Shown here one piece after another: positions 53,967-64,000 of a stretch of 64,000 bases of DNA. The notes under the pieces were generated by a model, which had not been told where the DNA came from, did no database searches, and saw only the letters and a program-made list of their open reading frames with translations. Position 1 is the first letter of the stretch. Each line of letters begins with the position of its first letter. The stretch comes from Winslowiella toletana (GTDB lineage Bacteria; Pseudomonadota; Gammaproteobacteria; Enterobacterales; Enterobacteriaceae): the NCBI RefSeq assembly GCF_032164335.1, contig NZ_CP134152.1, positions 3,410,001 to 3,474,000 on the forward strand, written 5' to 3'. The position numbers were made by a program, and so were the translations under genes.

Positions 53967-55382
53967 TTAAGCCTGGGCTTCGCGCTCTGCAATAAAGCCC
54001 AGCGCTTTTTCAATCCGCGCCACTGAACGAGACTTACCGATCGCCTGAACGGTCACGTCCAGCGCTGGCGACTGACCAGCACCGGTCACCGCCACACGCA
54101 GCGGCATACCCACCTTGCCCATGCCCACTTCCAGCTCATCTGCCGTAGCCTGAATGGCATGGTGAACATTTTCGGCCGTCCAGTCAGTGATTGCTGACAG
54201 TTTGTCACGCACCACTTCTAATGGCTGACGTGCAACCGGACGCAGGTGTTTTTTCGCCGCATCCGCATCAAACTCGTCAAACTCCTCATAGAAGTAGCGG
54301 CAGGAAGCTGCCATCTCTTTCAGGGTTTTGCAACGCTCGCCCAGCAGTTTAACCAGCTGTGCCAGCTCCGGGCCGGTGCGCGTATCGATATTTTCCTGCT
54401 CAATGTGCCATTGCAGATGGGTAGCAACATATTCCGGCGCCAGCGAGTTGATGTAGTGATGGTTCAGCCACTGCAGCTTTTCGGTGTTAAACGCACTGGC
54501 AGATTTACTTACCGCATCGATATCGAACAGTTCTTTCATCTCATCAACACTGAAGATCTCCTGATCGCCGTGGGACCAGCCCAGACGTACCAGATAGTTC
54601 AGCAATGCTTCCGGTAAATAGCCGTCGTCACGATACTGCATTACGCCGACCGCGCCATGACGCTTGGAGAGCTTTTTACCGTCGTCGCCCAGAATCATCG
54701 ACACGTGAGCATACACCGGCACCTGTGCGCCAATGGCTTTCAGGATATTGATCTGGCGAGGCGTGTTATTGATATGGTCCTCACCACGAATAACGTGGGT
54801 GATTTCCATATCCCAGTCGTCAATTACCACACAGAAGTTATAGGTCGGAGAACCGTCGGTACGACGGATAATCAGATCGTCCAGCTCCTGATTACTGAAT
54901 TCAATCGGACCACGGATCTGGTCGTCAAAAATGACTGAGCCTTCCTGCGGGTTACGGAAACGTACCACGCAAGGTTCATCAGCAGCATGGTGCTCGTGGC
55001 TGTCACGGCAGTGGCCGTCATAGCGTGGCTTCTCATTATTCGCCATCTGGTTTTCGCGCAGCGCGTCCAGACGCTCTCTTGAGCAGTAGCACTTATAAGC
55101 GGTTCCCGCTTCCAGCATCTCGTCAATCACCGCGTTGTAGCGATCAAAACGTTTAGTCTGATAGTACGGGCCTTCATCCCAGTCGAGGCTCAGCCAGTTC
55201 ATACCGTCCATAATGGCGTCGATAGCCTGCTGCGTGGAGCGTTCCAGATCGGTATCTTCGATACGCAGTACAAACTCGCCACCCTGATGACGGGCAAACA
55301 GCCAGGAGTAAAGCGCGGTACGAGCGCCACCGACATGCAAATAGCCGGTTGGGCTTGGGGCGAAGCGGGTTTTGATTTTCAT
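53967..55382 (-). CDS. gltX: Glutamyl-tRNA synthetase
   Basis: 471 aa, complete class I synthetase. [19 protein letters not shown] carries the HIGH-like motif, and [11 protein letters not shown] the KMSKS-like loop. Zinc-site Cys residues are visible in [15 protein letters not shown]...DGHC. Charges tRNA-Glu in the cytosol. Start at 55382; divergent from the tRNA-Val operon across a 270-bp gap. Confidence 0.97.
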   Translation of the reverse strand: MKIKTRFAPSPTGYLHVGGARTALYSWLFARHQGGEFVLRIEDTDLERSTQQAIDAIMDGMNWLSLDWDEGPYYQTKRFDRYNAVIDEMLEAGTAYKCYCSRERLDALRENQMANNEKPRYDGHCRDSHEHHAADEPCVVRFRNPQEGSVIFDDQIRGPIEFSNQELDDLIIRRTDGSPTYNFCVVIDDWDMEITHVIRGEDHINNTPRQINILKAIGAQVPVYAHVSMILGDDGKKLSKRHGAVGVMQYRDDGYLPEALLNYLVRLGWSHGDQEIFSVDEMKELFDIDAVSKSASAFNTEKLQWLNHHYINSLAPEYVATHLQWHIEQENIDTRTGPELAQLVKLLGERCKTLKEMAASCRYFYEEFDEFDADAAKKHLRPVARQPLEVVRDKLSAITDWTAENVHHAIQATADELEVGMGKVGMPLRVAVTGAGQSPALDVTVQAIGKSRSVARIEKALGFIAEREAQA

Positions 55383-55608
55383 TAAACGGTGCCTTATTAC
55401 GCGGATGCGCTGACAAATTACCTGATGGACTAATTTGGCGCTGAGTTAATTGCCTTCATTCTACCACCTGACGGCGATTCCTCAACGACCTTCCCCCGGC
55501 CGCCCGCGGTGGATGGTGGAATAACGCACAGGAAAACAGCGGTTTTGCTTAAAACGACAACAGCCTGACTAAAATTAAGCCGAACGAACATTTTAATTTT
55601 AAAAAGCG

Positions 55609-55636
55609 TTGACTCATTTCGTCGGATCCCTATAAT
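55609..55636 (+). promoter_or_regulatory. Promoter of the tRNA-Val/Lys operon
   Basis: TTGACT (55609-55614), 16-bp spacer, TATAAT (55631-55636), followed by GCGACTCC, a GC-rich discriminator typical of stringently controlled stable-RNA promoters, 17 bp before the first tRNA. Confidence 0.85.
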
Positions 55637-55653
55637 GCGACTCCACACAGCGG

Positions 55654-55729
55654 GGGTGATTAGCTCAGTTGGTAGAGCATCTCCTTTACACGGAGGGGGT
55701 CGGCGGTTCGAGCCCGTCATCACCCACCA
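55654..55729 (+). tRNA. valU: tRNA-Val(TAC)
   Basis: 76 nt with encoded CCA; anticodon loop CTTTACACG gives anticodon TAC (UAC). First of three near-identical copies. Confidence 0.95.
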
Positions 55730-55770
55730 TCTCTAAGATGGCCGCAGTGGTAGCAAGAGAGTTGAGACAT

Positions 55771-55846
55771 GGGCGATTAGCTCAGTTGGTAGAGCATCTC
55801 CTTTACACGGAGGGGGTCGGCGGTTCGAGCCCGTCATCGCCCACCA
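55771..55846 (+). tRNA. valX: tRNA-Val(TAC)
   Basis: Second copy, 41 bp after the first; differs at one acceptor-stem pair (GGGCGAT against GGGTGAT, compensated at the 3' side). Confidence 0.95.
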
Positions 55847-55888
55847 TGACTCAACACACATAAGTGTCTTGCTAAGCAGTAACGAAAT

Positions 55889-55964
55889 GGGTGATTAGCT
55901 CAGTTGGTAGAGCATCTCCTTTACACGGAGGGGGTCGGCGGTTCGAGCCCGTCATCACCCACCA
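55889..55964 (+). tRNA. valY: tRNA-Val(TAC)
   Basis: Third copy, identical to the first; only four bases separate it from the tRNA-Lys gene. Confidence 0.95.
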
Positions 55965-55968
55965 TTTC

Positions 55969-56044
55969 GGGTCGTTAGCTCAGTTGGTAGAGCAGTTGAC
56001 TTTTAATCAATTGGTCGCAGGTTCGAATCCTGCACGACCCACCA
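55969..56044 (+). tRNA. lysV: tRNA-Lys(TTT)
   Basis: 76 nt with CCA; anticodon loop ACTTTTAAT gives TTT (UUU). Closes the conserved val-val-val-lys operon found beside gltX in E. coli. Confidence 0.95.
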
Positions 56045-56051
56045 AATTTAG

Positions 56052-56080
56052 AAAAAAGCACCCTCTGGGTGCTTTTTTTG
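56052..56080 (+). terminator. Terminator of the tRNA operon
   Basis: AGCACCC-TCT-GGGTGCT (56057-56073) followed by seven T. Confidence 0.9.
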
Positions 56081-56172
56081 TTTCTGACGCTGAAAACCGC
56101 TCACCTGTAATCACCTGACCCGCATCAGGCACACTCGCCGCTAAAGAAATCGACACAGATCACAAAATTACA

Positions 56173-56199
56173 TCAAGTTTTCGACACTGATGCCGATTT
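56173..56199 (+). promoter_or_regulatory. Sigma-28 (FliA)-type promoter of the chemoreceptor gene
   Basis: TCAAGTTT (56173-56180), exactly 11 bases, GCCGATTT (56192-56199), against the consensus TAAAGTTT-N11-GCCGATAA (7/8 and 6/8 matches). It lies about 60 bp before the GTG start of the chemoreceptor. Confidence 0.7.
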
Positions 56200-56258
56200 A
56201 CCCCTCTTCGACCAGCGCAACGATAAGCGCTAAGCGTATTTAATTCAGAGGGATATAA

Positions 56259-57812
56259 GTGAAAGCTTCAGTTAAAAATTTAAAAGTCGGCATTCGGCTG
56301 GGCGCGGCCTTTGGCCTGGTGATTCTACTATTGATCATCGTCAGCGCCACGGCGATTGTAAAAACCAGCAATATTAATCAGGCGATTGAAAATATCGTTA
56401 ACGACCGCTACGCCAAAGTACGGCTGGCATTTGAAGCGCGTGACGGTGTAAACGATCAGATTAAATTTTTGCGCGGGATGGTGATTGATACGGCAAAGAC
56501 CGATTATAACCAAAAACGCCTGGTGCAGCTCGAACGCTCGGTTCAGCAAACGGATACTGCCATTGCGCAAATAGCCAAACTGCAATCTACCGCCGTCGGC
56601 CAGAAAAAAATTCAGGCGGTTATCGAGGCCGGACAACAGTATGCCCGTGCCAGACAACAGCTGATTGCTCTGATTCAGGCGGGTAACGCCGAGGAAGCCG
56701 CAGAGTTTGCCCTGCGCAATATCACCGCCACGCAAAATGCATTTCTCGATATCGTGGTCAAATTTGCTGATTCACAATCCGGGCAGTTACAGGACGAAGG
56801 CAAGAAAGCCGTAGCGGATGCCACTACCGCGATCAATGTCACCTTAATTTTCTCCGCGCTGGCGATCATTGCCGCGATTATTCTTGGCCTGCTGCTGACG
56901 CGCTCGATTGTTCGTCCGTTACGCGAAGCGGTCAGTATTGCTGAAAACGTCGCCGCAGGCGATTTGCGCACCGACATTCAGATCAATTCTGGCGATGAGA
57001 CCGGCCAGCTGATGCAGGCGCTAAAGAATATGAATGATAACCTGCTGAAAATTGTGACTGAAGTACGCGCCGGCACCGATCTGATTGCCAACGCTTCCGG
57101 TGAAATTTCCGCCGGCAATATGGATCTCTCTGCACGTACCGAACAGCAGGCAAGCTCACTGGAAGAGACGGCTTCGGCGATGGAACAGATGACCTCCACC
57201 GTTAAGCAGAATGCCGATAACGCGCGCCAGGCTAACCAATTGGCCGCTCAGGCTTCAAAAGTGGCGCTACAGAGCGGCGATGCGGTGAAACAGGTGGTGA
57301 GCACCATGGAGATGATCAACAGTTCGTCGAAAAAGATTGTCGATATTATCAGCGTTATCGACGGCATTGCTTTCCAGACCAATATTCTGGCACTGAACGC
57401 CGCGGTGGAAGCCGCACGCGCCGGTGAACAAGGTCGTGGTTTTGCCGTCGTCGCCGCTGAAGTGCGTAGCCTGGCACAGCGCTCCGCTTCCGCTGCCAAA
57501 GAGATTGCACAGCTAATCGGCGATTCAGTAGCGAAAGTCGATGAAGGCGGCAAGCAGGTTGCCAGAGCCGGTACCACCATGGAAGAAGTGTTGAGCAGCG
57601 TGAAAAGCGTTAGCGAAATTATCGGGGAAATTTCTATCGCCAGCTCCGAGCAAAGCACCGGCATTGACGAAATTAATATGGCGATCACACAAATGGATCA
57701 GGTTACCCAGCAAAACGCCGCGCTGGTGAATGAATCAGCGGCGGCAGCACAGTCGATGCAGGAACAGGCCGACCAGCTCTCTCAGGCGATGCAGGTATTT
57801 AAAACCGCCTAA
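56259..57812 (+). CDS. Methyl-accepting chemotaxis protein (four-helix-bundle ligand domain)
   Basis: 517 aa from the GTG at 56259 (AGAGGG upstream). Transmembrane helix near 12-33, a periplasmic four-helix-bundle sensor (about 34-190), second helix near 191-213, a HAMP domain (TRSIVRPLREAVSIAENVAAGDLRTDI), then the signalling domain with methylation-helix Gln/Glu residues and the invariant hairpin IAFQTNILALNAAVEAARAGEQGRGFAVVAAEVR. It ends QAMQVFKTA, without the C-terminal NWETF-type CheR-binding pentapeptide, so it is a low-abundance-type receptor. The ligand is unknown. Confidence 0.93.
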   Translation: MKASVKNLKVGIRLGAAFGLVILLLIIVSATAIVKTSNINQAIENIVNDRYAKVRLAFEARDGVNDQIKFLRGMVIDTAKTDYNQKRLVQLERSVQQTDTAIAQIAKLQSTAVGQKKIQAVIEAGQQYARARQQLIALIQAGNAEEAAEFALRNITATQNAFLDIVVKFADSQSGQLQDEGKKAVADATTAINVTLIFSALAIIAAIILGLLLTRSIVRPLREAVSIAENVAAGDLRTDIQINSGDETGQLMQALKNMNDNLLKIVTEVRAGTDLIANASGEISAGNMDLSARTEQQASSLEETASAMEQMTSTVKQNADNARQANQLAAQASKVALQSGDAVKQVVSTMEMINSSSKKIVDIISVIDGIAFQTNILALNAAVEAARAGEQGRGFAVVAAEVRSLAQRSASAAKEIAQLIGDSVAKVDEGGKQVARAGTTMEEVLSSVKSVSEIIGEISIASSEQSTGIDEINMAITQMDQVTQQNAALVNESAAAAQSMQEQADQLSQAMQVFKTA

Positions 57813-57836
57813 ATCACCGCCCGGCATAACAACGGA

Positions 57837-58757
57837 TTAAAACGCCGGATTCGCTTCTCGCTGTTGCGTCAGCAGTATCGCCTGCTGACGCACTTCCTGC
57901 CAGATAGCTTCTGCTGCTGGCGATAACGAGCGATTTTTGCGCCGAATCAGCATCAGCGTACGGTTTATCTCCGGGAAAATACGCCGCACCATGAGGGGCC
58001 GCCCTTCTGGCAACGGCAATGCCAGCGCCGGTAAAATACTGATGCCAATCCCCGCTTCGACCATTGGATACAGCGTCGCCGGATGACCAATCTCCTGCAC
58101 TATCTCTGCCTGCACCTGCTGTTCGCGTAACGCTTCATCGATCAGCCAGCGGCTGCCCGAGGCATAATCCTGTAAAACCATCGTACGACCATTCAGTAGC
58201 GACCAGCTGATTTGTGGCGGGCTCGCCAGCGTGTCGTCACGCCGACACAACAGCAGGAACGGCTCATCCAGAATCGGCTCACAGGCAAAGTCCGGCGATT
58301 GTAACGGGCCAACCACGATGCCAAAATCCACTTCGGCATTACGCACGCTTTGCAATACCCACTGCTGCGGCCGGTCGCGCAACATGATTTTGATATCCGG
58401 GAAAGTCTGCTGACTGGCCGCCAGCGTTTGTGGCATCAGCTGCGCTGAAATGGTCTGGCTGGCGGCAACACGCACCGTCCCGCTCCGCTGCTGCCCATAG
58501 CTACGCACATCCAGCAAGGTGGTATTCAGCTCCTCCAGCAGGCGCTCCAGTCGCGTGGCCAGCTGCTGCCCGGCTTCGGTCAGCATCACTTCACGCGTGG
58601 TTCTGTCCAGTAAACGAATTCCCATTTCAGCTTCCAGCTCTTTAATGCTGTGGCTAACCGCCGACTGGCTCAGGCCAATATGCAGGCCCGCCTGACTGAA
58701 ACTGCCGTGCTGCGCGACGGCGACAAAAACTCTGAGCTGGCGAATACTGTAATTCAT
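57837..58757 (-). CDS. yfeR: YfeR LysR-type regulator
   Basis: 306 aa. N-terminal winged helix [50 protein letters not shown], followed by the type-2 periplasmic-binding-like effector domain. Divergent from yfeH with a palindromic AT-rich segment between them (TTAATTCATATATAAATT, about 58765-58782), likely its operator. In Salmonella YfeR responds to osmolarity and controls yfeH; the same arrangement is seen here. Confidence 0.9.
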   Translation of the reverse strand: MNYSIRQLRVFVAVAQHGSFSQAGLHIGLSQSAVSHSIKELEAEMGIRLLDRTTREVMLTEAGQQLATRLERLLEELNTTLLDVRSYGQQRSGTVRVAASQTISAQLMPQTLAASQQTFPDIKIMLRDRPQQWVLQSVRNAEVDFGIVVGPLQSPDFACEPILDEPFLLLCRRDDTLASPPQISWSLLNGRTMVLQDYASGSRWLIDEALREQQVQAEIVQEIGHPATLYPMVEAGIGISILPALALPLPEGRPLMVRRIFPEINRTLMLIRRKNRSLSPAAEAIWQEVRQQAILLTQQREANPAF

Positions 58758-58854
58758 CGATTTAATTCATATATAAATTCAATAAATCAATTTTATTTCT
58801 AAAACCAGTCATCGCACAATAGCCGAATGTTCTAAATTAACCAGGCATTAACAA

Positions 58855-59877
58855 ATGGGTATTTTCCGACTTGATCCAATGATGGTGAAACTGATTATCA
58901 CCGTATTGCTGGCCAGCTTCCTGCCAGCGCGCGGTGATTTCGTGGTGTTTTTCCACTGGCTCACTACCGCCGCAATTGCGCTGCTGTTTTTTATGCACGG
59001 TGCCAAGCTATCGCGCGATAAAATTATCGCCGGTAGCAGCCACTGGCGGTTGCATCTGTGGGTGATGTTCAGCACCTTTGTGCTGTTTCCGGCCATCGGC
59101 CTGCTGTTTGCCTGGTGGCATCCGCTAAAAGTCGGTGACGACATTTATACCGGCTTTATGTATATGTGTATTCTGCCCGCTACCGTGCAGTCCGCCATCG
59201 CCCTCACCTCGCTGGCCGGCGGTAACGTCGCCGCTGCCATCTGTAGCGCCTCAGCCTCCAGTCTGCTCGGGGTATTTATTTCGCCACTGCTGGTTAGCCT
59301 GGTGATGGATATTCACAGTGACGGCGCGGGCGGCAATTTCGAACAGATCGGCAGTATTATGCTGCAACTGCTGCTGCCGTTTGTTATCGGGCACCTCTCC
59401 CGCCGCTGGATTGCGGCCTGGGTAGAAAAACATCGCAGCCTGATTGGCAAAATCGATCAGACATCGATTCTGCTGGTGGTTTACACCGCCTTCAGTGAAG
59501 CGGTAGTTAATGGCATCTGGAACAGCGTTGGCATTACCACACTGCTGTTTATCCTCGTCGGCTGTATCGGCATTCTGTTTGTGGTGCTGGTTATCAACCT
59601 GCTGGCGGCTCGCCTGTTTGGCTTCAGCCGGGCGGATGAGATCACCATTCTGTTCTGTGGTTCGAAAAAGAGCCTGGCAAACGGCGTACCGATGGCCAAT
59701 ATTCTGTTCCCGGCCTCAGCGGTGGGGATTATCGTGCTGCCGCTGATGATTTTTCACCAGGTGCAGCTGATGGTCTGTTCGATGATTGCCCAGCACTATA
59801 AGAAAAAAGGCGAAGCAGAAGCGGCCAAAGAGCTGGCAAGTCATCAAAACAAAGCGGTGGTTGAATCGCAGAAATAA
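58855..59877 (+). CDS. yfeH: YfeH bile acid:sodium symporter family transporter
   Basis: 340 aa, about ten transmembrane helices, sodium-bile-acid symporter (BASS) family: FFMHGAKLSRDKI, LPATVQSAIALTSLAGGNVAAAICSASASSLLGVFISPLL and LFCGSKKSLANGVPMANILFP motifs. Inner-membrane transporter; substrate unknown. Controlled by yfeR in related bacteria. Starts 98 bp from yfeR on the opposite strand. Confidence 0.9.
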   Translation: MGIFRLDPMMVKLIITVLLASFLPARGDFVVFFHWLTTAAIALLFFMHGAKLSRDKIIAGSSHWRLHLWVMFSTFVLFPAIGLLFAWWHPLKVGDDIYTGFMYMCILPATVQSAIALTSLAGGNVAAAICSASASSLLGVFISPLLVSLVMDIHSDGAGGNFEQIGSIMLQLLLPFVIGHLSRRWIAAWVEKHRSLIGKIDQTSILLVVYTAFSEAVVNGIWNSVGITTLLFILVGCIGILFVVLVINLLAARLFGFSRADEITILFCGSKKSLANGVPMANILFPASAVGIIVLPLMIFHQVQLMVCSMIAQHYKKKGEAEAAKELASHQNKAVVESQK

Positions 59878-59881
59878 ACTG

Positions 59882-59911
59882 AAGCGGCTCGTGAACACGA
59901 GCCGCTTTTTT
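59882..59911. terminator. Bidirectional terminator yfeH/ypeB
   Basis: AAGCGGCTCGT...ACGAGCCGCTT stem (59882-59907) then a T-run on the plus strand; it reaches the last codon of the convergent ypeB gene. Confidence 0.85.
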
Positions 59912-60128
59912 AATCGTTACGCCGTAAAGGCTGAACCAGGCCTTCGAGCCCCTCAACTTTAATCGCCAGCGTTAACGCCATCAGCTCGCCTAAATGCCCT
60001 TCAGGAAACTCCCCCTTGCGGGCAAACCACAGCAGATAAGGTTCCGGCAGGTCGATCAACACTCTTCCACGGTACTTACCAAACGGCATGACGGTATTGG
60101 CGATCTCAATCAGGTGCTCTTTTTCCAT
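59910..60128 (-). CDS. ypeB: YpeB-like DUF3820 protein
   Basis: 72 aa from the ATG at 60128, matching the E. coli start MEKEQLIEIAN; a GTG three codons earlier overlaps ligA and is less likely. VMPFGKYRGRVLIDLPEPYLLWFARKGEFPEGHLGELM is the DUF3820 signature. It begins one base after the ligA stop codon and is surely co-transcribed with it. Function unknown. Confidence 0.9.
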   Translation of the reverse strand: MEKEHLIEIANTVMPFGKYRGRVLIDLPEPYLLWFARKGEFPEGHLGELMALTLAIKVEGLEGLVQPLRRND

Positions 60129-60129
60129 T

Positions 60130-62202
<2,073 letters not shown>

Positions 62203-62217
62203 TTAAAACGTCGTCGT

Positions 62218-63195
62218 TCAGGCGTTTGCGTCGATCACATCGCGTATACGCGCTTTATACGTTTCCAGCTTCTGCGGCGTCATCATACGACGCTCATCAT
62301 CCAGCACCACACCACCAACATCGTCAGCAATGCGCTGAGCCGATTGCAGCATCAGCTTAAAGTTCTGGTTGGCATCGCCATAGGACGGCACCATCATAAA
62401 GATCGAGACGCCAGGCGTGGAGAAATCAGACATCTCATCCGGGTTAAACGAACCGGGTTTCACCATATTCGCCAGGCTGAACAGCACCGGGCCGCTGCCC
62501 GCCGGGTTCAGATGACGATGGAAAATATTCATCTCGCCAAACTGGAAACCAGCCTGTAGCACACCCTGCAACAGCGCTTCACCGTTAATCACGCCACCGG
62601 CATGTGCGGCAACGTGCAGCACCAGTACGGTCTCTTTACTGCGCTCTTTTACTGGCTCAGCAACCGGCTGCGGCTGAAGCTCTTCAACGTCATCCTCGTC
62701 TTCATCCGGCTCATCGTCCAGTAGCGGATCAAACTGCGGTGCGGCTTTCACCGGCTGCGGTGCAGCAGCAGGTTCTGATCGACGCGCGGGTTCTGCCGCA
62801 CGTGGCGGCTGCGCTTTAGGCTCAGCGGCATACGGCGGTTCAGCATCGAACAGCGGGTCAAGTTCAGGCGATTCTTCAACCGCAGGCAGATGGCGCGCCG
62901 GCTCGGGCTGCTTGCGAGGCGCAGGCTGACGCGGCGGTTCATCATCATCAGCCGCATCGAAGCCGCCAAATGACGGTTCATCATGCTTAGACGGTGAACG
63001 ACGCACACGCACCTCACCAACGCCTTCATCGTCGTCGGTCTGGCTCTGTTGTTTATCGTGCTTTAAACGCTTGTGAGGGCGATCGCGAAAAACGGATGAA
63101 CGCTCTTTACGGCTAGTCCAGAGGCCGTGAAGCAAAAGCGCTATTATGGCGATCGCGCCAACAACGATTAATATCAGACGCAAATCCTGCATCAT
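62218..63195 (-). CDS. zipA: ZipA cell-division protein
   Basis: 325 aa from the first of two consecutive ATGs (63195; [26 protein letters not shown]), the start used in E. coli. N-terminal transmembrane anchor, a charged segment, a Pro/Glu/Ala-rich linker (about 75-190), then the C-terminal FtsZ-binding domain ([38 protein letters not shown]...[18 protein letters not shown]). Tethers FtsZ rings to the inner membrane. Divergent from cysZ. Confidence 0.96.
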   Translation of the reverse strand: MMQDLRLILIVVGAIAIIALLLHGLWTSRKERSSVFRDRPHKRLKHDKQQSQTDDDEGVGEVRVRRSPSKHDEPSFGGFDAADDDEPPRQPAPRKQPEPARHLPAVEESPELDPLFDAEPPYAAEPKAQPPRAAEPARRSEPAAAPQPVKAAPQFDPLLDDEPDEDEDDVEELQPQPVAEPVKERSKETVLVLHVAAHAGGVINGEALLQGVLQAGFQFGEMNIFHRHLNPAGSGPVLFSLANMVKPGSFNPDEMSDFSTPGVSIFMMVPSYGDANQNFKLMLQSAQRIADDVGGVVLDDERRMMTPQKLETYKARIRDVIDANA

Positions 63196-63413
63196 TGTAT
63201 TCTCTGTTGTTCCAATACCTTGCCACCGCGGCAAACTTTATCCTCTAACTGTATTTGCCCAAGTACACAAGTGCAAGTCTGTGCAGTATTTTCTGACAAA
63301 TTAGATTGCGTCCGGACACTTATTTGCTGTTTTTTCGTCCAATTACCCGCTGGTCAGCGTAAAAAGCTGCGTTATGATAGCCTGCACCACCGCCAAATGG
63401 AGAAAAGCTGTCG

Positions 63414-64000
63414 ATGGTTAGTGAGAATAGTCTTAATAGACATAATGGAATTCATTACTTCAGCCAGGGGTGGAAACTGATTCGCCTGCCGGGCATTCGT
63501 CGTTTCGTCATCCTGCCGCTACTGGTCAATATCTTACTGATGGGCGGCGCATTTATCTGGCTGTTCTGGCGACTGGGTCAATGGATCCCGGCGTTGATGG
63601 CGCATATTCCTGACTGGCTACAGTGGCTGAGCTACCTGCTGTGGCCGCTGACCGTCATTTCGATTGTGCTGGTATTCAGTTATCTGTTTTCTACTATAGC
63701 CAACCTGATTGCCGCACCGTTTTGCGGCCTGCTGGCCGAACAGCTGGAGGCGCGTCTCACCGGCCAGCCGTTGCCGGATAGCGGCTGGATTGGCCTGATG
63801 AAAGATACTCCGCGCATTATGAAGCGCGAATGGCAGAAGCTGGCCTATTACCTGCCGCGCGCATTGGGGCTGCTGTTGCTCTACTTTATTCCCGGCTTCG
63901 GTCAGACGGTGGCGCCGGTGCTGTGGTTTCTGTTCAGCGCCTGGATGCTGTCGATCCAGTACTGTGACTATCCGTTTGATAACCATAAAGTCAGTTTTCA
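63414..64000 (+). CDS. cysZ: CysZ sulfate transporter, partial
   Basis: Open from the ATG at 63414 through the right edge, showing about 195 residues of the usual ~250. [32 protein letters not shown] at the start, then [36 protein letters not shown] and DNHKVSF match CysZ. Inner-membrane sulfate permease of the cysteine pathway. Divergent from zipA as in E. coli. Confidence 0.95.
   Translation, partial: MVSENSLNRHNGIHYFSQGWKLIRLPGIRRFVILPLLVNILLMGGAFIWLFWRLGQWIPALMAHIPDWLQWLSYLLWPLTVISIVLVFSYLFSTIANLIAAPFCGLLAEQLEARLTGQPLPDSGWIGLMKDTPRIMKREWQKLAYYLPRALGLLLLYFIPGFGQTVAPVLWFLFSAWMLSIQYCDYPFDNHKVSF

Noticed and set aside
55654-55964. Repeated tRNA-Val genes as att sites of an integrated element
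   Set aside because: The three copies are complete, closely spaced and in the same order as the E. coli operon, with no integrase nearby.
55669-56118. ORFs across the tRNA-Val/Lys cluster
   Set aside because: They are frames through tRNA sequence, with the repeated SSPSSPT-type peptides reflecting the repeated tRNA genes.

Overview
The window looks like chromosome from an Erwiniaceae-type enterobacterium (Pantoea/Erwinia lineage). From about 38.5 kb to the right end the gene order follows the E. coli 53-54 min backbone (ypdK-alaC, ypdAB, glk, ypeC-mntH, nupC, two tRNA-Ala, yfeC, gltX, three tRNA-Val plus tRNA-Lys, yfeR-yfeH, ypeB-ligA-zipA-cysZ). It is interrupted by genes that are accessory relative to E. 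coli: a ybiU-type gene, a GNAT gene, ipdC, an aldo/keto reductase, an FNT channel and a chemoreceptor. The genus is inferred from gene content and not proven.

Region 1 (1-26,062, all minus strand) is the 5' half of a type VI secretion (T6SS) cluster. In transcription order it reads tssB, tssC, tssK, tssL, an OmpA-domain protein, hcp, tssH/clpV, vgrG, a DUF4123 adaptor, a VasX-like membrane-active effector, seven tandem intact 323-aa membrane proteins (DUF6708-like, probable immunity proteins), two decayed relatives of these, a PAAR spike tip, an unidentified membrane protein and the start of a TssM/VasK-like protein that runs off the left edge. The seven-copy array repeats about every 1,035 bp and is the most striking structure in the window.

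Region 2 (26,063-29,857) is mostly non-coding and regulatory. It holds the tssB promoter region, a predicted small RNA carrying the 18-nt ArcZ seed sequence at a place that is not the usual arcZ locus, two paralogous PAS-LuxR regulators, a YmgB/AriR-like protein and a 52-aa small ORF.

Region 3 (29,858-38,305) has the pyruvate-responsive transporter yhjX preceded by a recognisable YpdB-type operator, an SMP-30 family lactonase-like gene with a Fur-box-like site upstream, two small lipoproteins separated by an identical 65-bp repeat pair, a Q-rich membrane protein, a universal stress protein, and an IclR regulator divergent from an EmrB/EmrA-like efflux pair.

Region 4 (38,504-64,000) is the core-genome backbone. 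Several genes act around pyruvate: alaC (pyruvate/alanine), ypdAB (pyruvate-sensing two-component system whose E. coli target is yhjX), glk and ipdC (thiamine-diphosphate decarboxylase of the indole-3-pyruvate route to auxin). mntH carries two tandem MntR-like palindromes, the chemoreceptor gene has a sigma-28-like promoter, and five of the six tRNAs have a visible sigma-70 promoter upstream of their cluster.
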